A stretch of 21,688 nucleotides of DNA from Clostridium sp. CAG:221. Its GTDB lineage: Bacteria > Bacillota > Clostridia > Clostridiales > Clostridiaceae. The notes beneath the pieces are model-generated. The model was not told the DNA's origin. It was given only the letters and a program-made list of their open reading frames with translations, and searched no databases. Where the stretch lies: the NCBI GenBank assembly GCA_000435835.1, contig FR883378.1:1-21688 (forward strand), given 5' to 3'. Position numbers and translations under genes: made by a program. This document shows positions 16,041-21,688 of the stretch, one piece after another. Position 1 is the first letter of the stretch, and the number at the start of each line of letters is the position of its first letter.

Positions 16041-16593
16041 ATAATAAATCTTCATTATAAGTAGCACGAATACCACCAATGAATTTAGGCCTTGTTCTAG
16101 CAGCAAGTAAGATAGCATTTCCAATATGGTCAATGCTTAAACGTAAAGGTACAGCAACTTCTTTTAAGTGCATACCAATAAGAGTTCCACCAATATCTAG
16201 ACCAGCATCAGCTTTTATATGCTCTACAGCCACAGGCTCCTTAAAAGTCTTATAAGCAGTTGTGGCAAATGATCCACCAGCCTTAGGTTGAGGGATAACA
16301 TTAACATCATCATATAGTGGAACAGCGGCACGTTCAACAATGATAGCTCTATTTAAATGTTCACAGCATTGAGCTGCCAGATATATATTTTTTGAAGAAA
16401 GCACTTCATAAATTCCTTTAAAGACAGCTTCTGCAGTTTCAAGGCTTGAATGTGTGCCAATAAGTTCTCCAGTAACTTCACTGGAAGAGCATCCGATGAT
16501 AACTATATTTCCTTCTTTAAGCTTAGCTTTTTCACATAATTCTTCAGTGGCTTGTTTAGCTTGGTTATAAATAGAATCTAATAATTCAGACAT
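16039..16593 (-). CDS. ywlG: YwlG / UPF0340 (TIGR01440) family protein
   Basis: A 184-aa cytoplasmic protein of a conserved Firmicute family without an established function. Recognisable blocks are NIVIIGCSSSEVTGELIG (around residues 29-46), AAQCCEHLNRAIIVER, NVIPQPKAGGSFATTAY, GLDIGGTLIGMHL and ARTRPKFIGGIRATYNEDL. Length is typical (about 180-190 aa). It is convergent with the radical SAM gene and sits at the edge of the decay zone. An AAGGAG-type site precedes ATG 16593. Confidence 0.92.
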   Translation of the reverse strand: MSELLDSIYNQAKQATEELCEKAKLKEGNIVIIGCSSSEVTGELIGTHSSLETAEAVFKGIYEVLSSKNIYLAAQCCEHLNRAIIVERAAVPLYDDVNVIPQPKAGGSFATTAYKTFKEPVAVEHIKADAGLDIGGTLIGMHLKEVAVPLRLSIDHIGNAILLAARTRPKFIGGIRATYNEDLL

Positions 16594-16668
16594 ATATTTT
16601 ATTCTCCTTTAAAAGCAAGATTTTTAAGCTATTATTGCTATATATTATATTGTTATTATATCTCATAA

Positions 16669-16697
16669 TAATATGATTATAAATATGAGCATACATA
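16669..16697 (+). promoter_or_regulatory. Possible SigE-like promoter of the coat locus
   Basis: TAATATG (16669-16675), 14 nt, then CATACATA (16690-16697) resembles the SigE pattern of an ATA-containing -35 with CATACAnT. It lies before the coat-gene leader. The second copy of that leader (18710) keeps only the last four bases of this -10 and has lost the rest. Confidence 0.4.
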
Positions 16698-16743
16698 TAA
16701 ATCACAATAATTCAAATAATATAAGTGAATAATTATAAGGAGT
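16694..16743 (+). repeat. 50-bp direct repeat, copy A (coat-gene leader)
   Basis: Identical to 18710-18759 except for one base (T at 16711 against G at 18727). It contains the ribosome binding site AAGGAG and ends right after it. The copies are 2,016 bp apart and flank the nucleosidase gene and several remnants. Recombination between them would delete that segment. Confidence 0.92.
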
Positions 16744-16968
16744 ATTTATCTTGCATCATTAAATGCAAGTTTAGCTGGTTATGGAGGAATTATTGCACAA
16801 TGTGAAAATCAGCAATTACGTGCCACTATACAAGAAATGAGAAATAAAGATGAAGTACGCCAATATCTTCTTTTTACAAAAGCAAAAGAAAAGGGCTACT
16901 ATATTCCAGCACAACAAGCAACACCTGAAGAAATTGCTACTGTAAAGCAACAAATGTCTCAAGGATAA
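16744..16968 (+). pseudogene. CotF-like spore coat protein, C-terminal remnant
   Basis: The frame reads SLNASLAGYGGIIAQCENQQ, IQEMRNKDEVRQYLLFTKAK, EKGYYIPAQQATPEE and ends at TAA 16966-16968, about 71 codons. This matches the second half of CotF-type coat proteins (helical bundle, then KGYYxPAxxATPEE). There is no usable start: the coat leader and ribosome binding site stop at 16743 and the coding part follows directly, with no ATG, GTG or TTG in frame at a proper distance. The 5' part of the gene, probably together with a preceding small coat gene, has been deleted. Confidence 0.8.
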
Positions 16969-17015
16969 TATTATGAAGTAAAAAAAATCTATATTAAGTT
17001 TAAATAAAGAATATA

Positions 17016-17052
17016 AAATAGCCTGTCACAAAGATGATGCAGGCTATTTAAA
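17016..17052 (+). terminator. Intrinsic terminator after the coat remnant
   Basis: AAATAGCCTG (17016-17025) pairs perfectly with CAGGCTATTT (17040-17049) around a 14-nt loop. The T-run is short. Confidence 0.65.
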
Positions 17053-17099
17053 ATAAATTTATTTATTATGTTTTAAGAAAAAGTTTATATGTGTATAAT

Positions 17100-17339
17100 T
17101 TAGGTATTAACGATAAGTATCTGATTACTTGAAGTAATATTAAGGACAAGCAATATAGAGAAATTATTTATTAAACTCGTAATACCAAGCAGTTTGCGAT
17201 TGTTTTCATATGTGTTTGTAACATTATCGAATTCTTCACCAGTTAAAACATTTATATTTTGGTTATCTACTTGATCTTTATAAAGGTTTGTTTTAGCAAT
17301 ATTACTTATAACATATTCTGTTAAAGAATACTTATAACC
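17100..17339 (-). pseudogene. Unidentified C-terminal coding remnant
   Basis: On the minus strand an open stretch of 79 codons runs from the edge at 17339 to TAA at 17102-17100. It reads GYKYSLTEYVISNIAK, KDQVDNQNINVLTGEE and RKLLGITSLINNFSILLVLN. It has no start codon or ribosome binding site. Its upstream end stops exactly where a TetR-like remnant on the other strand begins. Composition is protein-like, with a hydrophobic segment near the end. I do not recognise the family, and a chance open frame is possible. Confidence 0.4.
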
Positions 17340-17478
17340 TTATGCTATTTTTGGTATGTGTAATGAATGGTATTTACGAGGGTTGTTAGAAGATCCTGAA
17401 ATGATTAGCAATTTAGTTAAAGCCCATCAAGAGAAGGAAAAAGCACTAGAAGAACTTAATAAGCAAAATAAAAAATAA
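17338..17478 (+). pseudogene. TetR-family regulator, C-terminal remnant
   Basis: 46 codons, immediately preceded by an in-frame TAA (17335-17337), read YAIFGMCNEWYLRGL, then EDPEMISNLVKAHQEKE and a lysine-rich end at TAA 17476. The FGxxNEWxxRGL...DPExxxxLV pattern is that of the last helices of many clostridial TetR regulators. The DNA-binding domain is absent. The abrupt start back-to-back with another remnant marks a rearrangement junction at about 17338. Confidence 0.55.
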
Positions 17479-17527
17479 TTATTGTTCGTTAAATTATGCA
17501 TAAAAACTAAATTTTTATTAAAATATA

Positions 17528-17556
17528 TTGCGTATATAAATAAAGTGTGGTATAAA
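17528..17556 (+). promoter_or_regulatory. Sigma-A promoter of the nucleosidase gene
   Basis: TTGCGT (17528-17533), a 17-nt spacer and TATAAA (17551-17556), about 65 bp before the start codon. Confidence 0.5.
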
Positions 17557-17620
17557 ATATGTACAAACACGAATAAAAAGTTTAAAATTTTAAAAAATAT
17601 TTATATAATGGGAGAAGCAA

Positions 17621-18412
17621 ATGAAAAAGAAAAGATTATTATTAGGATTTTTAAGTGTTTTATTAGTTTTTACATTAGTAGGATGTAATAATAAGAAAGC
17701 TGAAAATAGCAACGCTAAAGTATTAGGTGTAATAGGAGCTATGGAGGAAGAAGTAGAAATATTAAAAAGTAAGATGACTATAGCTGAAACAGAAGTTATT
17801 GCAGGAATGGAATTTTATAAAGGAACTTTTGAAGGAAAAGATATAGTTTTAGTACGTTCAGGTGTTGGAAAAGTAAATATGGCAACTTGTACTCAGATAT
17901 TAATTGATAAATTTAATGTTACAGCTTTAATAAACTCAGGAGTAGCAGGTACTTTAAATCCATCTTTAGAGCAAGGAGATATAGTAATTTCTACAGAAGC
18001 AGTACAACATGATTTTGATACTACAGTATTTGGAGATCCACTTGGAGAAATATCAAGATTAGGTGTTACTTTCTTTGAAGCTGATCAAGATATGATTGAA
18101 ATTGCTAAAGAAGCATCTAAAAATGTTCCAGAAGTTACAGTAAAAGAAGGCCGTATTGCATCAGGAGATCAGTTTGTTGCTGGTGGTGAAATAGCAGAAA
18201 GAATAAAAAGTAATTTTGGTGAAGTAAGTGCTGTGGAAATGGAAGGAGCAGCTATGGCTCAAGTTGCATACTTAAATGAAGTTCCATATGTTATACTTCG
18301 TTCAATATCAGATAAAGCTAATGGAGAAGCAGAACTTTCATATGAAGAGTTTTTACCTATAGCTGCAAAAAATGCTAGTAAAATGGTAGAGGAATTTATA
18401 AAACTTTATTAA
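17621..18412 (+). CDS. Lipoprotein form of MTA/SAH nucleosidase
   Basis: The 263-aa protein combines a lipoprotein signal (MKKKRLLLGFLSVLLVF, lipobox LVGC, Cys22) with a complete 5'-methylthioadenosine/S-adenosylhomocysteine nucleosidase. The core starts at VIGAMEEEVE with the catalytic-site Glu44. It continues with VRSGVGKVNMATCTQ, INSGVAGTL, GDIVISTEAVQHDFD, RIASGDQFV, the substrate-binding VEMEGAAMAQVA (Glu208) and the catalytic Asp231 in SISDKA. All key residues are present, so it should cleave MTA, SAH or 5'-deoxyadenosine. The normal enzyme is cytoplasmic and starts at the GAMEEE region, so anchoring outside the membrane is unusual. It would suggest nucleoside salvage or quorum-signal-related processing at the cell surface (inference). 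It is the only intact gene in the decay zone, with its own promoter, GGGAGA site and terminator. Confidence 0.92.
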   Translation: MKKKRLLLGFLSVLLVFTLVGCNNKKAENSNAKVLGVIGAMEEEVEILKSKMTIAETEVIAGMEFYKGTFEGKDIVLVRSGVGKVNMATCTQILIDKFNVTALINSGVAGTLNPSLEQGDIVISTEAVQHDFDTTVFGDPLGEISRLGVTFFEADQDMIEIAKEASKNVPEVTVKEGRIASGDQFVAGGEIAERIKSNFGEVSAVEMEGAAMAQVAYLNEVPYVILRSISDKANGEAELSYEEFLPIAAKNASKMVEEFIKLY

Positions 18413-18426
18413 TAGAATAAATAAGT

Positions 18427-18466
18427 AAAGATGGTATCTTAAAATTAATTTTAAGATACCATCTTT
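18427..18466. terminator. Terminator of the nucleosidase gene (perfect palindrome)
   Basis: A 40-nt perfect palindrome of two 20-nt arms meeting at 18446/18447, with AAAGATGG at one end and CCATCTTT at the other. It may also end any transcript of the convergent sirtuin remnant. Confidence 0.75.
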
Positions 18467-18470
18467 AATA

Positions 18471-18719
18471 TTAAATATTATTAACAGCTTCCCCTAAAAC
18501 CTTACCAATAGCATCATGAATTACAAGATCAGCATTAGAATCAGCAGAAGTTGAACTCTTATTAATTAAGATAAGATTCTTACCTCTAAATTAATTTATA
18601 AGTCCAGCAGCAGGATAGACAACTAGAGAAGTTCCACCTATAATTAAGGTATCTGCTTTAGAAATGGCATCAATAGAACCTCTAATTACATTATCATCTA
18701 AGCCTTCTTCATATAAATC
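18471..18719 (-). pseudogene. Sir2-family NAD-dependent deacetylase, C-terminal remnant with nonsense codon
   Basis: On the minus strand the DNA reads LYEEGLDDNVIRGSIDAISK, then ADTLIIGGTSLVVYPAAGLI, then N, a TAA stop (18593-18591), F, and RGKNLILINKSSTSADSNAD, ending VIHDAIGKVLGEAV with TAA at 18473-18471. This is the C-terminal third of a bacterial sirtuin (CobB type), where the stop replaces the tyrosine expected in NYF. The N-terminal two thirds, including the zinc and catalytic regions, are absent. Sirtuin sequence ends at about 18710-18717, within the start of the coat-gene leader repeat, probably at a short shared stretch (CATATAA). Confidence 0.85.
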
Positions 18720-18759
18720 ACAATAAGTCAAATAATATAAGTGAATAATTATAAGGAGT
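18710..18759 (+). repeat. 50-bp direct repeat, copy B (coat-gene leader)
   Basis: Second copy of 16694-16743 (49 of 50 identical), again ending just after the ribosome binding site. Here it is followed by a proper ATG at 18766 and the N-terminal part of a coat gene. Confidence 0.92.
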
Positions 18760-18765
18760 GATTAT

Positions 18766-19050
18766 ATGGCTAATTTAAATCAATTAGAGCTTCAAAATCT
18801 TCGTCACTTAATTGGAGCTCACTGTACAATTGAAAAGAAACTTGAGTTTTATGCATCACAATGTACAGATCCAACTTTTAAGGACATGTTAACAAAAGAT
18901 ACTGCAGATGCAAATCCAGAAAAGCATATTGAAGACTGGGGATTAGAAGATCCTACAGGAAAATGTGATGAAGAATTTATTAATACTTCTAAAATTATAG
19001 AAAGCAAAATTAAAGATTTAGCAGAAAGAATAAAGAATAATAATTTATAA
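18766..19050 (+). CDS. Chimeric ORF: coat-protein N-terminus fused to arsenate reductase C-terminus
   Basis: The 94-aa frame has two unlike halves. Residues 1 to about 48 (MANLNQLELQNLRHLIGAHC, then KLEFYASQCTDPTFKDML) match the start of small CotF-like spore coat proteins. From about residue 52 (KHIEDWGLEDPTGKCDEEFI, then KIIESKIKDLAERI) it matches the last 40 or so residues of thioredoxin-type arsenate reductase/low-Mr phosphatase proteins (WGLxDPTGKSDEEF...). The catalytic N-terminus of ArsC is absent and the coat part is cut short, so neither function is likely. A deletion joining two genes in frame is the simplest origin. The start has AAGGAG 7 nt upstream, but the sporulation promoter seen at copy A is mostly lost. 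It could be a silent fusion remnant. Confidence 0.7.
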   Translation: MANLNQLELQNLRHLIGAHCTIEKKLEFYASQCTDPTFKDMLTKDTADANPEKHIEDWGLEDPTGKCDEEFINTSKIIESKIKDLAERIKNNNL

Positions 19051-19115
19051 GAGACCTAAAAAATTAACTGCCCCCTGTCTACTTTACAGTGGCAGTTAAA
19101 AGTAGGTCTCTTTTA
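19049..19115 (+). terminator. Nested three-stem terminator hairpin
   Basis: Three co-axial stems: AAGAGACCTA (19049-19058) with TAGGTCTCTT (19103-19112), TTAACTGCC (19064-19072) with GGCAGTTAA (19091-19099), and CTGT (19075-19078) with ACAG (19086-19089). Small internal loops separate them and TTATT follows. It begins in the stop codon of the chimeric gene and is probably the original arsenate reductase terminator. Confidence 0.8.
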
Positions 19116-19166
19116 TTATAGGTTATTAACAGTTTTATTTAATTTATTGTTGGTGATATAGTGCTT

Positions 19167-19210
19167 AAAATAAATAGTTACGTATTTCTTATAAGTAGCT
19201 ATTTATTTTT
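19167..19210. other. AT-rich hairpin in the alpha-galactosidase upstream region
   Basis: AAAATAAATAG (19167-19177) pairs with CTATTTATTTT (19199-19209), with three further inner pairs. It has terminator form but no gene directly before it, so it may be a relic. The rest of 19113-19281 is AT-rich with no gene that I can see. Confidence 0.45.
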
Positions 19211-19281
19211 GGATAAAAGGATAATTGTTGTCTATAATTAAATTATTAAAATTATATTTAATAAATTTGCGTATATATTAT

Positions 19282-19323
19282 TATAAAAACAACACTTTTA
19301 CATATAAAAACAACATTTTTACA
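19282..19323 (+). repeat. 21-bp tandem direct repeat upstream of the alpha-galactosidase (candidate operator)
   Basis: Two adjacent 21-bp copies (19282-19302 and 19303-19323) share 20 of 21 bases, each starting TATAAAAACAACA. Two direct repeats exactly two helical turns apart and abutting the -35 position are the usual layout for AraC/MsmR-type activators of alpha-galactoside genes. The regulator itself is not in the window. Confidence 0.6.
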
Positions 19324-19352
19324 TATTTTATTATATTAATAAATAGTATAAT
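19324..19352 (+). promoter_or_regulatory. Activator-dependent promoter of the alpha-galactosidase
   Basis: A perfect TATAAT at 19347-19352 has only a poor -35 at 17-bp spacing (TATTTT, 19324-19329). The -35 directly follows the 21-bp repeats. A weak -35 next to an operator suggests positive control. Confidence 0.5.
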
Positions 19353-19391
19353 TACTTTACATTGAAAAATTGTTAGAGGTGAGGGATAAAT

Positions 19392-21578
19392 ATGGCAATA
19401 ATATATAATGAAGATAAAAAAGTATTTAATATAAAATCTAAAAATACAAGCTATGCATTAATGGTAGCTGATACAGGTCATTTAATACATTTATACTGGG
19501 GAAGAAAGCTAGAATCTAATAAGTTAGATTATATTTTTAAGAAATATGGTAAAGGAAGCTTTCTAGCTGATACAGATAATATTGATAATTTTAGTATAGA
19601 ATTAAATACAGTTGAATATCCAACATATGGTCATACTGATTTACGTTCTCCTGCAATAGAAATAAAATTAGCTAACGGAACAACACTTACTGATTTTAGA
19701 TATGAAAATCACAGCATTTTTAGAGGAAAAAAGGAACTTAGAGGATTACCTGCTACGTATATGGAAAACGATATAGATGGAGAAACTTTAGAAATTACTT
19801 TAGTGGATAAATTAGCAGAATTAAGAATTGTTTTATCATATACAGTATTTGAAGAATATGATGCAATAACAAGAAGCTGTAGAGTTATAAATAACAGTAA
19901 TAATAACGTTGAGATTTTAAGAGTTTTAAGTGCTAATGTTGATTTTAATAGTAATGAATTTGATTTAATTCAATTATCAGGAGCATGGGCTAGAGAAAGA
20001 CATATGGTAAGAACTCCATTAAGAAGTGGAAATCAATTGATAGAAAGTAGAAGAGGGGCTAGTAGTCATGCTCAAAATCCATTTATAGCTTTAGCAAGTC
20101 ATGATGCTAATGAAGAGTATGGAGATGTATATGGATTAAATTTAATATATAGTGGAAATTTTTTAGCTAATGTAGAAGTTGATATGTATAATAATTCAAG
20201 AGCACAAATAGGTATTAATCCTTTTGATTTTTCATGGCTTTTAGAGCCAAATGAAGAATTCCAAGCTCCGGAAGCAGTTCTTGTATATTCATCAAATGGG
20301 TTAACAGGAATGAGTCATATATTCCATGATTTATATAGAAAGAGACTATGTAGAGGGGTATATAGAGATAAAGAAAGACCTATATTAATTAATAACTGGG
20401 AAGCAACATATTTCAATTTTAATGGAGAAAAAATTAAGAGCATAGCAAAAGATGCAGCAGACCTTGGAATTGAATTATTTGTCTTAGATGATGGATGGTT
20501 TGGAACAAGAGATAATGACGATAGTTCATTAGGTGACTGGTTTGTAAATGAAGAAAAAATTCAAGGTACATTAAATGATTTAGCAAAAGATATAAATGAA
20601 ATGGGATTAAAATTTGGTTTATGGTTTGAGCCAGAAATGATATCTCCTAAGAGTAAGTTATATGAAGAACATCCAGATTGGTGTATTCATGTTCCAGGAA
20701 GAACTAGAAATCAAGCTAGAAAGCAATTAATTTTAGATTTATCAAGAGAAGAAGTATGTGATGCTATAATAAAAATGCTTAAAGATGTATTAAAATCAGC
20801 ACCAATATCTTATGTTAAGTGGGATATGAACAGAAACATGACAGAAATAGGATCAAGTAATTTACCAAGAGAAAGACAAAAAGAAGTAGCTCATAGATAT
20901 ATGCTTGGTTTATATAGAATTATGGAAACAATAACATCAGAGTTTCCAGAAATATTATTTGAAAGTTGCTCAGGGGGGGGTGGAAGATTTGATGGCGGAA
21001 TGTTATATTATATGCCACAAACTTGGGCAAGCGATGATACGGATGCTATAGAAAGATTAAAAATTCAATATGGAACTTCTCTAGTATATCCAACAGTAAC
21101 AATGGGAAGTCATGTGTCAGAAGTACCTAATCATCAAGTAGGAAGAATAACACCTCTAAGCACAAGAGCAGCTGTAGCAATGGAAGGAAGCTTTGGATAT
21201 GAATTAGATATAAATAAAATGACCAGTGAAGAAAAGGAAGAAGTTAAAAAACAAGTAGAATTCTATAAAGAAATAAGACAAATATGTCAATTTGGAGATT
21301 TATATAGATTAAAAAATACTTTTGACGGAAATGATGCAGCTTGGATGCATTTATCAAAAGATAAATCGAAAGGTGTTATAACTTACGTTAAGCCATATGG
21401 TGAGGTTAATGTATTACCTAAGAGATTAAAGTTAAGAGGATTAGAAAAAGAAGCCATATATAAAGTTGTAGAAACTAATGAAGTATATGGCGGAGATGAA
21501 TTAATGTACGTAGGATTATATATAGGAGAATTATTGGGAGATTATCAAAGTAGAGTTTGGACAATAGAAAAAATATAG
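19392..21578 (+). CDS. Alpha-galactosidase, glycoside hydrolase family 36
   Basis: A 728-aa cytoplasmic enzyme without a signal peptide that removes terminal alpha-1,6-galactose from melibiose, raffinose and related sugars. The N-terminal beta-sandwich domain (to about residue 330) is followed by the (beta/alpha)8 catalytic domain, with WEATYFNF, FVLDDGWFGTRDNDDSSLGD, WFEPEMISP and YVKWDMNRN (nucleophile Asp478). FESCSGGGGRFDGG comes next, then TWASDDTDA with acid/base Asp548, and a C-terminal beta domain. Length and motifs fit the tetrameric GH36 group I enzymes of Firmicutes (AgaN/MelA type). An AGGTGAGG site precedes ATG 19392. It is monocistronic here, with no transporter in the window, so the sugar importer must lie elsewhere. 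Confidence 0.96.
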   Translation: MAIIYNEDKKVFNIKSKNTSYALMVADTGHLIHLYWGRKLESNKLDYIFKKYGKGSFLADTDNIDNFSIELNTVEYPTYGHTDLRSPAIEIKLANGTTLTDFRYENHSIFRGKKELRGLPATYMENDIDGETLEITLVDKLAELRIVLSYTVFEEYDAITRSCRVINNSNNNVEILRVLSANVDFNSNEFDLIQLSGAWARERHMVRTPLRSGNQLIESRRGASSHAQNPFIALASHDANEEYGDVYGLNLIYSGNFLANVEVDMYNNSRAQIGINPFDFSWLLEPNEEFQAPEAVLVYSSNGLTGMSHIFHDLYRKRLCRGVYRDKERPILINNWEATYFNFNGEKIKSIAKDAADLGIELFVLDDGWFGTRDNDDSSLGDWFVNEEKIQGTLNDLAKDINEMGLKFGLWFEPEMISPKSKLYEEHPDWCIHVPGRTRNQARKQLILDLSREEVCDAIIKMLKDVLKSAPISYVKWDMNRNMTEIGSSNLPRERQKEVAHRYMLGLYRIMETITSEFPEILFESCSGGGGRFDGGMLYYMPQTWASDDTDAIERLKIQYGTSLVYPTVTMGSHVSEVPNHQVGRITPLSTRAAVAMEGSFGYELDINKMTSEEKEEVKKQVEFYKEIRQICQFGDLYRLKNTFDGNDAAWMHLSKDKSKGVITYVKPYGEVNVLPKRLKLRGLEKEAIYKVVETNEVYGGDELMYVGLYIGELLGDYQSRVWTIEKI

Positions 21579-21591
21579 ATATAAAGGGGAT

Positions 21592-21613
21592 GTATCGAAA
21601 TAACTTTCGATAC
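21592..21613 (+). other. First hairpin after the alpha-galactosidase
   Basis: GTATCGAAA (21592-21600) pairs perfectly with TTTCGATAC (21605-21613) around a 4-nt loop. No T-run follows. It may stabilise the mRNA 3' end or help the terminator 8 nt downstream. Confidence 0.5.
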
Positions 21614-21621
21614 TAGCCGAT

Positions 21622-21657
21622 AAAAAAAGGGGAATTCGAGTTTGAATTCCCTTTTTT
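21622..21657 (+). terminator. Intrinsic terminator of the alpha-galactosidase
   Basis: An A-run plus GGGGAATTC (21629-21637) pairs with GAATTCCC (21644-21651) and six T (21652-21657). One G-U pair bridges the arms; the loop is 6 nt. Confidence 0.88.
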
Positions 21658-21688
21658 GCATATAATATCGTTATGAAAAACTTCAAAA

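Noticed and set aside
17482..17688. 68-codon frame overlapping the start of the nucleosidase gene
   Set aside because: It contains the promoter and 5' end of the nucleosidase in another frame; composition is typical of random AT-rich DNA.
16594..19115. Mobile element as the cause of the decay zone
   Set aside because: No transposase, integrase, terminal inverted repeats or target duplications are visible; the 50-bp repeats are coat-gene leaders.
21592..21657. Riboswitch after the alpha-galactosidase
   Set aside because: The two hairpins lack any conserved aptamer motif that I know and fit an mRNA end plus terminator.
21673..21688. ATG followed by five codons at the right edge
   Set aside because: Too short to judge and no ribosome binding site; it lies just behind the terminator.

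Overview
The window looks like chromosome from a spore-forming, anaerobic Clostridium (sensu stricto). The DNA is very AT-rich, start sites carry strong AGGAGG-type ribosome binding sites, and AT-rich intrinsic terminators are common. Several genes are sporulation-related: a collagen-like surface protein, a YabG-type protease and CotF-like coat fragments. I see no rRNA, tRNA, CRISPR array, transposase or phage gene.

Layout. (1) 1-2103: a left-truncated, minus-strand collagen-like protein with a DNRLRE-type N-terminus and a good SigK-like promoter. It diverges from a GT2/TPR glycosyltransferase that may modify it. (2) 2117-3328: a self-contained unit of sigma-A promoter, yybP-ykoY (Mn2+) riboswitch, 27-bp terminator hairpin, a CaCA-family cation exchanger and a terminator. 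(3) 3574-5858: a decayed alpha/beta-hydrolase copy, an intact secreted paralogue, and a broken chemotaxis-receptor fragment. (4) 5844-8849, minus: modA-modB-modC and a two-domain molbindin (mop), with a hairpin attenuator before mop. (5) 9091-9929: a 68-aa unknown protein convergent with a short YabG. (6) 10127-14099: a nitrate reductase-type molybdoenzyme, a four-cluster ferredoxin, an FAD/NAD(P) oxidoreductase and a small YgjV-like membrane protein, apparently one operon. (7) 14238-16593: a 48-aa protein, a radical SAM/SPASM-like enzyme and a convergent YwlG (UPF0340) protein. (8) 16669-19115: a zone of gene decay with coat, TetR, sirtuin and membrane-protein remnants, a 50-bp direct repeat 2,016 bp apart, a coat/arsenate-reductase chimera, and one intact unusual gene, a lipoprotein form of MTA/SAH nucleosidase. 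(9) 19282-21657: a GH36 alpha-galactosidase behind a 21-bp tandem repeat, followed by two hairpins.

How the parts work together. ModABC imports molybdate and Mop can buffer it. The bis-MGD nitrate reductase at 10127 is the obvious local consumer, with electrons plausibly passing from NAD(P)H through the flavoprotein and ferredoxin. The Mn2+ riboswitch predicts that the CaCA protein is made when Mn2+ is high, so it is more likely an Mn2+/Ca2+ exporter. The decay zone suggests repeated small deletions and rearrangements around spore-coat genes rather than insertion of a mobile element.
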